A stretch of DNA of 64,000 nt from Fen-1362 sp049516395. Its GTDB lineage: Bacteria; Planctomycetota; Phycisphaerae; Sedimentisphaerales; Anaerobacaceae. The position numbers and the translations under genes were made by a program. Each line of letters starts with the position of its first letter. The first letter of the stretch is position 1. The notes under the pieces are model-generated. The model saw only the letters and a program-made list of their open reading frames with translations. It made no database searches and was not told the origin of the DNA. Positions 15,479 through 23,268 of this stretch are shown piece after piece. The stretch lies in NCBI GenBank assembly GCA_049516395.1, contig JBEKTD010000004.1:310001-374000 (forward strand), read 5' to 3'.

Positions 15479-16120
15479 TCAAAAACCTTGCTGCCTCAGG
15501 TCTTCGAGGGTCAGGCCCGTTTTGCCCGGCGAGAGCTGCTGCAGGTACTTTCTGACCGTCTTGGTTATTATATCAATTTCTATGTTTACCTGCGCAGTTA
15601 TTTTGGCTTGTCCGAGGGATGTTTCTTTAAGCGTTTGCGGGATGACCGCTACGGTGAAACCATCGGGATTCAATTCGGCTATTGTCAGTGAGATACCATC
15701 GATTGCGACCGAACCCTTGGTAATCATCTGGTCGAGCAGGTCTTTCGGGGCGGTGAAGGTGAAGGTTGCAAAATCGGTTTTTTTCTCGATTTTTTTTATT
15801 ATTGCGGAACCATCTACGTGTCCCAATACGAAATGGCCTCCGAATCGGTCGTCGGCACGCAGGGCAAGCTCGATATTGACCTTTGAGCCAGGGGTAAGTT
15901 TGCCAATAGTGGATTTGGCTAAGGTTTCGGAACTGACGTCAAAGGTTACGAGTATGCCTGCCAGTTTGATTACGGTAAGGCAAACGCCGTTTATTGCGAT
16001 ACTATCGCCGATTTTTGACTCGTTAGCCAGTTGGCCGAGGTCAACGGTAAGCGCAGCGGAATCGCCGCTTTTGGAAAGCGCCTTTACCGTGCAAACCTGC
16101 TGTATTATTCCTGTAAACAT
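15479..16120 (-). CDS. ribE: Riboflavin synthase, alpha subunit
   Basis: Dismutates two molecules of 6,7-dimethyl-8-ribityllumazine to riboflavin. The 213-residue protein has the internal duplication typical of the family. The first barrel begins MFTGIIQQVCTV and contains DSIAINGVCLTV; the second begins GGHFVLGHVDG and contains SVAIDGISLTIAEL. First gene of the ribE-pdxA-rsmA operon. The lumazine synthase ribH, which supplies its substrate, is at 22.4-22.9 kb and not linked. I see no FMN riboswitch sequence upstream. Confidence 0.95.
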   Translation of the reverse strand: MFTGIIQQVCTVKALSKSGDSAALTVDLGQLANESKIGDSIAINGVCLTVIKLAGILVTFDVSSETLAKSTIGKLTPGSKVNIELALRADDRFGGHFVLGHVDGSAIIKKIEKKTDFATFTFTAPKDLLDQMITKGSVAIDGISLTIAELNPDGFTVAVIPQTLKETSLGQAKITAQVNIEIDIITKTVRKYLQQLSPGKTGLTLEDLRQQGF

Positions 16121-16243
16121 AGCGATTGACTATTCCGTATTAACAATTTACGATTCAGGGTAGAACGCATAGCATAGCGGGTTAATTGTAGGCAATCCGG
16201 CGCGAATAATCAATCGCCGGGAAGATTTGGAGGTATGATTATT

Positions 16244-16738
16244 ATGAATACGGTTTGGCTCAAGATAGCGGCGACGGTAGTGCTACTTGTGGTAATCTTT
16301 GTTATTATCAGCAAGGTAGCTAATCAAGTGTCGAAACCGGCGGAGCCGGAGAGAACGGTTGGGGACACCTTTCGTGATGATGAGAAGCGTTTGCGTGCCG
16401 AGCCGAACCTGGTAGAGCCGAATGTGGTAGAGTCGAATACGCCTGTTCAGTCGGAAGGGCAGCAAAAGCCCGCTGCCGAGCCGCGGAAGTTCAGAGAGCT
16501 GACCGAGGCCGAAAATGCCGGGGCCAGCCAATTATTTGAGCTTGCTATAACCCAGCGGAAGATGGGTCGGCTGCCTGGAATTAGCTATGGGGCGATGGTG
16601 CAGTACTGCCGGGAGATAATTGAGAGGTATCCGGGCAGCGAATACGCATACAAGGCCAAACGTATGCTGGCGGACATCCCCGAACGCGATCGCGAGCGAT
16701 TCCACATTACCGATGATGAAATAAATCTCAACAAATAG
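16244..16738 (+). CDS. Small membrane-anchored protein with a helical C-terminal domain
   Basis: A 164-residue protein of no recognised family. One transmembrane helix lies at about residues 6-23 (IAATVVLLVVIFVIIS). An extracytoplasmic linker is rich in Glu, Pro and Asn (EPNLVEPNVVESNTPVQ). A C-terminal TPR-like helical segment contains MVQYCREIIERYPGSEYAYK. The ATG at 16235 is only 1-2 nt from the GGAGG box, so ATG 16244 is better spaced and is taken as the start. It lies 33 nt upstream of thyA and may share its transcript. The helical segment resembles tetratricopeptide units of BamD/YbgF-like envelope proteins. Confidence 0.7.
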   Translation: MNTVWLKIAATVVLLVVIFVIISKVANQVSKPAEPERTVGDTFRDDEKRLRAEPNLVEPNVVESNTPVQSEGQQKPAAEPRKFRELTEAENAGASQLFELAITQRKMGRLPGISYGAMVQYCREIIERYPGSEYAYKAKRMLADIPERDRERFHITDDEINLNK

Positions 16739-16771
16739 ATTTCATTTTTTGTGCTTAAGGAGGAGCCATAG

Positions 16772-17650
16772 ATGAGCAATGCGAATCTCCCGGTGATTTC
16801 AGTGACGGCTAAGTGTTTGCCTGAAGCGTGGGAGAAGGCGGTATTGGCGGTATGGGACCAGGGGCTTGATATGAAGACGCAATACGACAAGCCCGACGAC
16901 CCGCCGAGCAAGGACGCGACGGTGATGATAGCGGTAACAGAGCCATTCAGCGAGCCGAGGATACACAAGAATTTCCCGGGAGGCCCGGAGGAGCTTGAGG
17001 CATACAGGCAGGAGGTGGTTGACGGCATTCACGACCACTGGATAGACGCTGCCGCCGGCAAATGGACATATACTTATCACGAGCGGGTGTTCGCGTATTC
17101 GCCAGTTGAGGACATACGAAACCCGAAGGCCAAAAAACCATTCAAAAAAGTAAACCAGATTCAGTATATTATCGACGCCTTGTCGAAGGTCGCGCATACC
17201 CGAAGGGCGCAGGCGATAACTTGGATGCCGACGGCGGACCCGGCGACCGATGACCCGCCTTGTTTGCAGCGGATATGGTGCCGGCTGGTGGCAGATGACG
17301 CGGGCGGTTATGTGCTGAATATGAACACGCATTGGCGAAGCAGAGATTTGTATAAGGCGTGGTTTATGAACGTTTACGCGCTGACTGACCTGCAAAGGAC
17401 AATAGCCGGGAAGATTTCGGAGAAGATAAACAAGCCCGTCGCCGTCGGCAGGTACGTCGATATAAGCGACTCACTTCATATTTACGGCAGCTATTTCGGC
17501 GACGTTGTTCGAGAAATTGAAAAGATGCGGAACAGCCCCTTTACCGGACGTGCATGGAAGAGCACACATCCGGCGTTTATGATGATGACCAACGACGCCC
17601 GCGAAAAGCTGGCGAAAGACCCTGACTGGTTCGCAAAAGCGAGGGGATAG
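16772..17650 (+). CDS. thyA: Thymidylate synthase (ThyA family, divergent)
   Basis: Makes dTMP from dUMP with methylene-tetrahydrofolate. The 292-residue protein diverges in overall sequence but keeps the key residues. These are the arginine pair in HTRRAQAITWMP, the catalytic Cys in DPPCLQRIW (residue ~163), the phosphate/base-binding WRSRDLYKAWFMN (RSxD near 188) and DSLHIYGSYF (His and Tyr near 234). The N-terminal 100 residues are poorly similar to the standard enzyme as I know it, and the chain is about 28 residues longer than E. coli ThyA. A very strong AAGGAGGA ribosome binding site precedes the ATG. A structured RNA candidate lies downstream. Confidence 0.85.
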   Translation: MSNANLPVISVTAKCLPEAWEKAVLAVWDQGLDMKTQYDKPDDPPSKDATVMIAVTEPFSEPRIHKNFPGGPEELEAYRQEVVDGIHDHWIDAAAGKWTYTYHERVFAYSPVEDIRNPKAKKPFKKVNQIQYIIDALSKVAHTRRAQAITWMPTADPATDDPPCLQRIWCRLVADDAGGYVLNMNTHWRSRDLYKAWFMNVYALTDLQRTIAGKISEKINKPVAVGRYVDISDSLHIYGSYFGDVVREIEKMRNSPFTGRAWKSTHPAFMMMTNDAREKLAKDPDWFAKARG

Positions 17651-17655
17651 GGGAG

Positions 17656-17778
17656 CCACAGATTACACAGATTTCACTGATTAAAAAGGAAAGAAAAAAC
17701 TGCGTAATCTGGGAAATCTTGCCGAAAGGTGTCCCTTACGGGAGTGGTTAAAAAGGCCGGCGAAAAACGTAATCAGTG
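17656..17778. repeat. Degenerate member of the CCACAGATTACACAG repeat family
   Basis: CCACAGATTACACAGATTTC starts 6 nt after the thyA stop. A shorter complementary end (AATCAGTG, 17771-17778, pairing with CACTGATT at 17675-17682) lies about 90 nt on. The outer arms have decayed. Related to the elements at 9423, 41414, 60493/61371 and 63155. The right-hand end lies directly before the promoter of the RNA candidate. Confidence 0.55.
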
Positions 17779-17780
17779 GT

Positions 17781-17809
17781 TTGGCACGGGGGGTTTTATT
17801 TTCTATTGT
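17781..17809 (+). promoter_or_regulatory. Sigma-70-like promoter for the structured RNA
   Basis: TTGGCA (17781-17786, 5 of 6 to -35) is followed by a 17-nt spacer and TATTGT (17804-17809, 4 of 6 to -10). Predicted transcription starts near 17816 at GGGGAG. It sits in a non-coding stretch 131 bp after thyA, so the downstream RNA can be made independently of thyA. Confidence 0.5.
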
Positions 17810-17815
17810 TTAATG

Positions 17816-18108
17816 GGGAGAGCGGATAAAGCGGACAGAGCCACCCAGCCCTATTTTTGAGGGGCGAAATGCGATGCCGATTCAAAGGTCGCATCTCAAA
17901 AATAGAGCTGGGCACAATGGCCGTCCAAATAAAATATATCGCTCGTCCAATATCGTTCCTGACGGCGCCATCTTTCTGTGCCGCGTCAGGATCGGCAAAT
18001 ACAACAACTCTCGCCCTGTATTAAAGCATACGGGCGAAGGGTTGGGGGGCCATATAAGTTTCTTTCCGAGTTGGGGCCTTTGTGCTGCCTGCGCAAAGGT
18101 CCTTTTTT
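17816..18108 (+). ncRNA. Candidate structured non-coding RNA, about 290 nt, unrecognised family
   Basis: The 488-bp gap between thyA and the next gene has no convincing reading frame but dense base-pairing, found by eye. P1: an 18-bp stem with one mismatch (17844-17861 with 17895-17912), capped by a 6-bp stem (17869-17874 with 17889-17894). P2: a long-range 10-position stem with nine pairs (17917-17926 with 18044-18053). P2 encloses P3 (17957-17964 with 17984-17991, 8 bp) and P4 (18011-18037, 10 pairs with one bulge). A 12-bp terminator stem with six T follows. A promoter-like pair lies just upstream. I checked for tmRNA, RNase P RNA, SRP RNA and cobalamin riboswitch signatures and did not find them. 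It could also be a long thyA 3' UTR. Confidence 0.55.
18074..18108 (+). terminator. Strong intrinsic terminator ending the RNA candidate
   Basis: A 12-bp stem (18074-18085 with 18091-18102; ten Watson-Crick pairs and two G-U) with 5-nt loop TGCCT is followed directly by TTTTTT. The T-run is only on the plus strand, so it ends rightward transcription and does not serve the convergent gene at 18139. Confidence 0.88.
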
Positions 18109-18138
18109 ATTTCCTGCCAATACGACGCAGGTGTAAAT

Positions 18139-19038
18139 TCACCACGATTTGCCGAAATAGCAGGCGTAGTGTCTGTAAAAAAGTCCTATCGAACGCATAG
18201 CAATAATCGCGACAACCTGAACGGCCAGGTTTATCGCCAGATTGCCTGCTGTGTTCAGTATCGACAGCGATCCGTATTGTTTGGTATTTGTTTCGATGAA
18301 ACAAGCAGTGGCGAGAAGGCCTACGACCACCAAATACGGGATAAACGCCCTGATGACTGGCACCAACAGGCGGTCAAAACGGAGCAGTTCAGGAAGGTCT
18401 TCAAGGATGGCAACGACCAGTATGGCCATCGGGAACAGGAAAAGCCCCCCGACAAACAATCCGCACAGGACCAGATTCAGGGCTGTTTTTGTTTCCCATA
18501 TATTCTCCCATGTGACGCCTTTATCGCTGAAAAACGCGAGGGTGATGATGAATGGGAGCTGAACGATGAAGACGGCAAATATAAAGGTTAAAATTGGTTT
18601 GACCATGTACCACAGAAACGTGATGCTTGTCCCCACTTCGATTTCAGGCAGCTTGTCTATGCCTGCCGCGGTTTCATTGATGATTTGCAGATAGAATCCG
18701 AAAAGGTAGCCCCACGCCGCAAAATACACAAAATATCCCATACAGCAGATACCTGCCGAGAAAAACTTGAAGCATACCACGGCGATAACGAACACAAGCG
18801 CAGTCAGGTTGTCCTTGTCGATAAATATCTTCCAGCTATCGACGAACACGGCGCGATAGAAGCCGGGCAGGGGAAATTCCGGCTCGACTTTCGGCTCGAT
18901 TTTTTGGGGTGTTTGGCCTGATTTTTCAGGTATTATCTGCCGCTGGCCGCAGGTCATACATTTTACGGACTGGCCGGCGTGTTTGTCGGTGAAGGCGATG
19001 AGTGCGCCGCATTTGGGACAGTGAAACTGTATCGTCAT
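18139..19038 (-). CDS. Multi-pass membrane protein with N-terminal zinc ribbon
   Basis: A 299-residue protein. The first 35 residues form a zinc ribbon (FHCPKCGALIAF, then SVKCMTCGQRQIIP), probably cytoplasmic. The rest has about six hydrophobic helices, including ALVFVIAVVCFKFFSAGI, PILTFIFAVFIVQLPFIITL and FIPYLVVVGLLATACFI. Zinc-ribbon plus membrane-domain proteins of this kind are common in planctomycetes and of unknown function. It starts 6 nt after the pilT stop, so it is co-transcribed with pilT. No transporter signature is recognised. Confidence 0.75.
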   Translation of the reverse strand: MTIQFHCPKCGALIAFTDKHAGQSVKCMTCGQRQIIPEKSGQTPQKIEPKVEPEFPLPGFYRAVFVDSWKIFIDKDNLTALVFVIAVVCFKFFSAGICCMGYFVYFAAWGYLFGFYLQIINETAAGIDKLPEIEVGTSITFLWYMVKPILTFIFAVFIVQLPFIITLAFFSDKGVTWENIWETKTALNLVLCGLFVGGLFLFPMAILVVAILEDLPELLRFDRLLVPVIRAFIPYLVVVGLLATACFIETNTKQYGSLSILNTAGNLAINLAVQVVAIIAMRSIGLFYRHYACYFGKSW

Positions 19039-19044
19039 CTTTTT

Positions 19045-20202
19045 TTATTCGCCTGGGGCGGATTCCACCATTTTCATCGCGTCAACGAATGATTTCTGGT
19101 CGTTGGCCCATTTTTTCGCTTCGAGCAGGTCAATTTTGTCCTGCTTTACCAACTGGGCAAGGTGTCTTTCCATCGTCGTCATTTTTTCGTCGGGATTGAG
19201 GCGTGTCTTTGTCTGAAGCTGGGAGTATATCTGCTCGACTTTGCCTGTTCTTATGAGGTTGGCGCAGGCGTAGTTGTTATTGTTGAGCAATTCGATTGCG
19301 GCAATGCGGCCGGTGCCGTCTTTTTTGGGGATGAGTTTCTGACAAATAATGTACGCAAGTCCTAGCGATAGCTGGTTGCGTACTTCGCTTTGCCTGCCGG
19401 TCGGGAAATAATCCAGGATGCGGGTTATTGTGCCTATGGCGTCTCTTGTGTGCAGCGTTGAAAATACCAGGTGTCCGGTTTCGGCGGCCATAAGCGTCAT
19501 CGATATTGTCTCGGAGTCGCGCATCTCGCCCACGAATATGACATCGGGGTCTTCCCGCAGCATCGCCCGCAGGCCGTGGCTGAATGACTTTACATCCCTG
19601 CCGACCTCTCGCTGCGATACCATACTGTGCTTGTTGGGGAGAAGGTACTCGATTGGGTCTTCGAGCGTTATAATCCGGCAGGCCTTTTTCTCGCTTATCC
19701 GGTCTATTATGGACGATATTGTTGTTGATTTGCCGGCTCCCGTAATACCTGTCACAAGAACGAGTCCCTGCTTGCACTCGACGATGTCCTCCCAGACGTT
19801 GTTCGGAAAGCCGATTGACTCGACCTTCGGGATATCCATCGACAATGCCCGTATCGCAGCGCTCATCCCGTCATTTTCACGAAAGATGTTTATGCGGAAC
19901 TGCAATGACCCGACGCGGTATGAGCAATCGACGTCATAATCCTGATGAAACTTGTGAAGGTTATCTTCGCTTAGCAGCGGAAATATGAGTTTTTTGGCGA
20001 TTTCGGGCGTGACGGGTTGGCCTTTGAGGTATGTTATATCACCGTCGATTCGATATGCCGGGGTGGTGCCCACCTTGATGTGAAGGTCCGAGACCCGCAT
20101 CGCTCCTCTTTTCTCGAAATAGGCAAGCAGGTCATGCATGCTGAGCAGGCCCATATTTTCGGTGGGGTATACTTTGGTTGTAATGTCGTATATATCAGGC
20201 AT
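19045..20202 (-). CDS. pilT: Twitching motility / type IV pilus retraction ATPase PilT
   Basis: A hexameric GspE-superfamily ATPase that powers pilus retraction. The 385-residue protein has the PilT N-domain (LLAYFEKRGAMRVSDLHI), Walker A GITGAGKSTTISS and the Asp box with EDPIEYL. Walker B is DPDVIFVGEMRDSET and the His box HLVFSTLHTRDA. The C-terminus (MTTMERHLAQLVKQDKIDLLEA) is family-typical. The ATG has an AGGAGG site. About 15 extra residues precede the usual start. No pilin or assembly gene is nearby; the partner gene is the zinc-ribbon membrane protein. A PilU-like paralogue cannot be excluded. Confidence 0.92.
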   Translation of the reverse strand: MPDIYDITTKVYPTENMGLLSMHDLLAYFEKRGAMRVSDLHIKVGTTPAYRIDGDITYLKGQPVTPEIAKKLIFPLLSEDNLHKFHQDYDVDCSYRVGSLQFRINIFRENDGMSAAIRALSMDIPKVESIGFPNNVWEDIVECKQGLVLVTGITGAGKSTTISSIIDRISEKKACRIITLEDPIEYLLPNKHSMVSQREVGRDVKSFSHGLRAMLREDPDVIFVGEMRDSETISMTLMAAETGHLVFSTLHTRDAIGTITRILDYFPTGRQSEVRNQLSLGLAYIICQKLIPKKDGTGRIAAIELLNNNNYACANLIRTGKVEQIYSQLQTKTRLNPDEKMTTMERHLAQLVKQDKIDLLEAKKWANDQKSFVDAMKMVESAPGE

Positions 20203-20310
20203 ATTTGCCTCCTGTGATTACATTGTTTGATTTTCGCTTTGCTATCTGCTATTTTATATCTTTCAGTCGTAAATCGGAAGTAATAAATAGCAGCTAAAGA
20301 ACTGTAAAAT

Positions 20311-21000
20311 ATGACGTCAAAACCCCAAATACGTATTCCTATGAGCAGGATACAAAAGCTCATAGGCGAAAGGATGCTTGAGAGCAAGCGGACCAAGCCC
20401 TGCTATTATATGGGGATAGATGCTGACACGACTGAGCTTATGGACAGTCGCCACGAGCTGAAAAAACAATTAGGCGTTAAAATTACCTCCAATGCTTTTT
20501 ATATCAAGGCCCTTGGTATTGCGGTCAGGGAATTCCCCTTAATGGTCGGTTCATTGCAGGGCGACTCGATAAAAATCGCCGACTCAATCAACGTGGGTTT
20601 TGCCGTGAACGCGCCGCACGGACTGGTTGTGCCCGTGGTCAAAGAAGCCGACAAAAAGACGCTTGCCCAGATAGCCACTCTTGAAAAAGAATTAACCGAC
20701 AAAGCCCGAAGCAACAAACTTACGCTCGATGAGATTTCAGGCGAGACAATCGGATTGAGCAATCTTGGCGTTTACGATATCGATTCATTTATCGGTATTG
20801 TTCCGCCTCCCGCGACGACGATTCTAAATGTGGGTAACACATTACGCACCGCTGTTCCGAAGGATGGCCAGATTCTTATCCGCAAAATTACCGATTTAAC
20901 AATAGCCGTGGATTCGAGAGTTGTCCCCGACCCTTATGCCGCTAAATTTCTCGCACGAATCGGAGATTTGCTGCGTGGACCAAAACAACTCATATCGTAG
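20311..21000 (+). CDS. Stand-alone 2-oxoacid dehydrogenase-type acyltransferase domain, catalytic His absent
   Basis: A 229-residue protein matching only the catalytic domain of dihydrolipoamide acyltransferases (E2). It runs from IQKLIGERMLESKRTKPCYY through INVGFAVNAPHGLVVPVV and ETIGLSNLGVYDIDSFIG to PPPATTILNVGNT. There is no lipoyl domain and no E1-binding domain. The active-site DHRVxDG motif reads DSRVVPDPYA (residues 200-209): the catalytic His is Ser and the following Asp is Pro. It may therefore be non-catalytic, structural or use different chemistry. No E1 or E3 gene is near. It is convergent with parA and overlaps it by 11 nt. The ATG at 20311 opens directly on the domain; the ribosome binding site is weak. 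Confidence 0.82.
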   Translation: MTSKPQIRIPMSRIQKLIGERMLESKRTKPCYYMGIDADTTELMDSRHELKKQLGVKITSNAFYIKALGIAVREFPLMVGSLQGDSIKIADSINVGFAVNAPHGLVVPVVKEADKKTLAQIATLEKELTDKARSNKLTLDEISGETIGLSNLGVYDIDSFIGIVPPPATTILNVGNTLRTAVPKDGQILIRKITDLTIAVDSRVVPDPYAAKFLARIGDLLRGPKQLIS

Positions 21001-21922
21001 GATTTTGTGGTTGTTCTGTCTTAGGCAAAGGATTTGATGATACAGTTTCTGTGACAGCAGTTTGTGAGCTTGCAGGCGCTATCTCAACAATTTTTATGGG
21101 GGGCTGCTGTATTTCGATGGGGACCATTTGCGCTTGCATCCGGTTGTGTATTAGTTGGGCTACTTGTTTGTAGTCGGTAGAGCCGTGGCAGGAGGGGTCG
21201 TATTCGAAAATGGTTTGGCCATAGCTCGGTGCTTCGGCCAGCGTGATATTTCTGCGGACATAAACGGGCAGAATCTGCGCTTCGGACCAGGCACAATTTG
21301 TATTGCGTGCGTTCGAAAGGAAGTTTTCGATATCGGCTTTGACCTCGTTTGGCAGAGATGCGCGGGCTTCGAACATACAAAGCAAAACCCATTTAACCTT
21401 CAATGCGGGATTGATTCGTTTATTGACGAGTGAGACGGTTTGAAGCAATTTACCTAAACCCTGAAGCGCCAGAAAATGCGGCTGAAGTGGTATCAAAATC
21501 TCATCGACAGCGGCTAACGCGTTCAGGGTCAAAAGACCAAGCGACGGGGCGCAGTCGATAATTATGTAATCGAGTTTGTCTTCCAGAACGGCTAACGCCT
21601 CTCGGAGGATTGTTTCTCTGCCGACGACGCTTACCAGTTCGGATTCGGCTCCGACGAGGTCGATATTGGCGGGAAGCAGCCACAGGTTTGGTCTGACGAG
21701 CATCATTTCCGCTTCGACGTTTGCGGACTGGGTGAGGACACGGTATGAGCCGGCGTGAACCATGTCGGTGTTGATGCCTAAATGAGTGGTCAGGTGTCCC
21801 TGCGGGTCAAGGTCGATGGCTAAGGTGCGCTGGCCCATATTTGCCAAAGCGGCGGCAGTATTGACGACAGTAGTGGTTTTGCCGACGCCTCCCTTCTGAT
21901 TGAGAATCGCGATTTTTCTCAT
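20990..21922 (-). CDS. ParA/Soj-family ATPase
   Basis: A deviant-Walker P-loop ATPase of the chromosome/plasmid-partition family, 310 residues. It shows ILNQKGGVGKTTTVVNTAAA (Walker A'), LAIDLDPQGHLTTHLGI, IIIDCAPSLGLLTLNAL and PLQPHFLALQGLGKLL. The C-terminal 40 residues are Pro/Gln/Thr-rich. There is no parB nearby. Its ATG overlaps the nusB stop (4 nt), so it is co-translated with nusB. It could position another cargo rather than the chromosome. Confidence 0.88.
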   Translation of the reverse strand: MRKIAILNQKGGVGKTTTVVNTAAALANMGQRTLAIDLDPQGHLTTHLGINTDMVHAGSYRVLTQSANVEAEMMLVRPNLWLLPANIDLVGAESELVSVVGRETILREALAVLEDKLDYIIIDCAPSLGLLTLNALAAVDEILIPLQPHFLALQGLGKLLQTVSLVNKRINPALKVKWVLLCMFEARASLPNEVKADIENFLSNARNTNCAWSEAQILPVYVRRNITLAEAPSYGQTIFEYDPSCHGSTDYKQVAQLIHNRMQAQMVPIEIQQPPIKIVEIAPASSQTAVTETVSSNPLPKTEQPQNPTI

Positions 21923-22347
21923 TTTGGGGCCTCCTGTTTTACTTCCGTCATTTTTCTCAGGACGCCGTCGAGGACGCCGTTGACAAACGAGGGCGATTTA
22001 TCTGTGCCGAATTTTTTCGCAAGCTCGATTGCCTCGTTGATTGTAACTTTTGGCGGGATGTCGGGGCAGAATTTCAGGTGGTAAACCGCCAGGCGCAGTA
22101 TGCTTTTATCGACCTGCGAAAGCCGGGACAGTTTCCATTTAAGAGCCGCACCGGTTATCAGTTCATCGCAGGCGGATATATTGGTCCAGGCTCCTCTTGT
22201 CCAGTCCGAGGCGAGCGTACGAACGGGCAGTTCAGGGGCGTTCTCCCTGAAAAAATCATCCAAATCAGGAAGCAATGACGTGCCCTGAACATCGAGCTGA
22301 AACAAGGCCTGCATTGCGAGCTGGCGTGCCTTTGTCCTCGGATCCAC
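21919..22347 (-). CDS. nusB: Transcription antitermination factor NusB
   Basis: Binds boxA RNA with S10 (NusE) in the rRNA antitermination complex. The 142-residue all-helical protein has the family features DPRTKARQLAMQALFQLDVQ, ILRLAVYHLKF and the C-terminal VTINEAIELAKKFGTDKSPS followed by FVNGVLDGVL. The start is GTG at 22347 with an AGGAGA site 8 nt upstream. parA follows with a 4-nt overlap. In many bacteria nusB follows ribH; here ribH lies 87 nt upstream on the same strand, so ribH-nusB-parA is probably one operon. Confidence 0.94.
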   Translation of the reverse strand: MDPRTKARQLAMQALFQLDVQGTSLLPDLDDFFRENAPELPVRTLASDWTRGAWTNISACDELITGAALKWKLSRLSQVDKSILRLAVYHLKFCPDIPPKVTINEAIELAKKFGTDKSPSFVNGVLDGVLRKMTEVKQEAPK

Positions 22348-22434
22348 GCGTCAATCTCTCCTGACTGGTGTGCACGGCACACCCTACCATTTTTTCAATA
22401 CTTATTCTTTGATACCCGTACGAGCATCGATGTG

Positions 22435-22899
22435 TTAAAGCTGTCCCATTACGCTGGCCATTTCCATAGCCGTCATAGCGGCGTCTGCGCCGGCGTTGCC
22501 TTTCTTTGCCCCGGCCCTGTCCACGGCTTCTTCGAGCGTTTCGCAGGTAAGCACGCCGAAGACCGCCGGCGTTTTTGAATCGTAGTTAATCTGGCCTATG
22601 CCGCGAACCACCTGCTGGCATACGGCCTCGTAATGCTGGGTCTGTCCACGTATTACCGCGCCGAGACAAAGCACCGCGTCGAACTTGCCGGCCACAGCAA
22701 GTTTCTTCGCGGGGACAACAATCTCGCAGGCGCCGGGCACCCAGACGACGGTTATCTGTTCCTCTTTTGCCCCGTGGCGTTTAAGGCAATCGATTGCGCC
22801 CGAAAGCAGGCGAGAAGTTATGAACTCATTGAACCTGCTGACGACAATGGCGTAATTTCCCTTGCCCGCTGTGAGTTGACCTTTTATTTCCTTAATCAT
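22435..22899 (-). CDS. ribH: 6,7-dimethyl-8-ribityllumazine synthase
   Basis: Condenses the pyrimidinedione and dihydroxybutanone phosphate intermediates of riboflavin synthesis; its product feeds RibE. The protein is about 154 residues, with IVVSRFNEFITSRLLSGA, VWVPGACEIVVPAKKLA, CLGAVIRGQTQHYEAVCQQV and PAVFGVLTCETLEEAVDRAG. The frame extends upstream to 22926, but ATG 22899 (MIKEIKGQLTAG) gives the usual N-terminus. Likely first gene of ribH-nusB-parA. No FMN riboswitch is visible upstream. Confidence 0.94.
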   Translation of the reverse strand: MIKEIKGQLTAGKGNYAIVVSRFNEFITSRLLSGAIDCLKRHGAKEEQITVVWVPGACEIVVPAKKLAVAGKFDAVLCLGAVIRGQTQHYEAVCQQVVRGIGQINYDSKTPAVFGVLTCETLEEAVDRAGAKKGNAGADAAMTAMEMASVMGQL

Positions 22900-23268
22900 A
22901 CTTGCAAATCTCCAAACTCGGTACATGTTTCTCGATATGCGATACTCGCGCGCATCGAGCGGCTACCACATACATTATAAGACCATTATGGCCAGCTTTC
23001 CATAAAAACAACCGCGTCAGCCAAATCATACCGGCATATAAAGCCCGCCAGATTGAGCTAACTTGTTCAATTATAAGATGTTACAGGCGATATTGCCAGT
23101 GAAATTTCCGTTCGTTTGCCGTCATAAGACAGTGGCCAAAAACCGGTTAACCGCGGGCTTTGGACTGGCGATAAGCAATTCAGAATGAAGAATTAGGAAT
23201 TTAGAAATAAGGCCGCTTAATTCGATTCTCAATTCAACATTCTAAATTCTAATTTAGACGGAGCAGTT
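22900..23268. other. Intergenic region with an AT-rich inverted repeat
   Basis: A 369-bp divergent gap between ribH and a TPR gene, with no plausible gene. The last 90 bp (about 23178-23260) hold an imperfect AT-rich inverted repeat built of ATTCTAAATTC-like words (GAATTAGGAATTTAGAA on the left, TTCTAAATTCTAATTT on the right). This is another style of dispersed intergenic repeat. Promoters for both flanking genes must lie here, but none stands out. Confidence 0.45.

Noticed and set aside
17816..18108. tmRNA, RNase P RNA or SRP RNA at this position
   Set aside because: No CCA-type 3' end or tag frame, no GAGGAAAGTCC-type block and no GGAAGGAAGCAG-type SRP loop were found.
18074..18108. Terminator assigned to the convergent gene at 18139
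   Set aside because: The T-run follows the stem only on the plus strand, so it cannot end leftward transcription.
22900..23268. Possible FMN riboswitch upstream of ribH
   Set aside because: No conserved FMN-element sequence blocks were seen; only an AT-rich inverted repeat is present near the other end.
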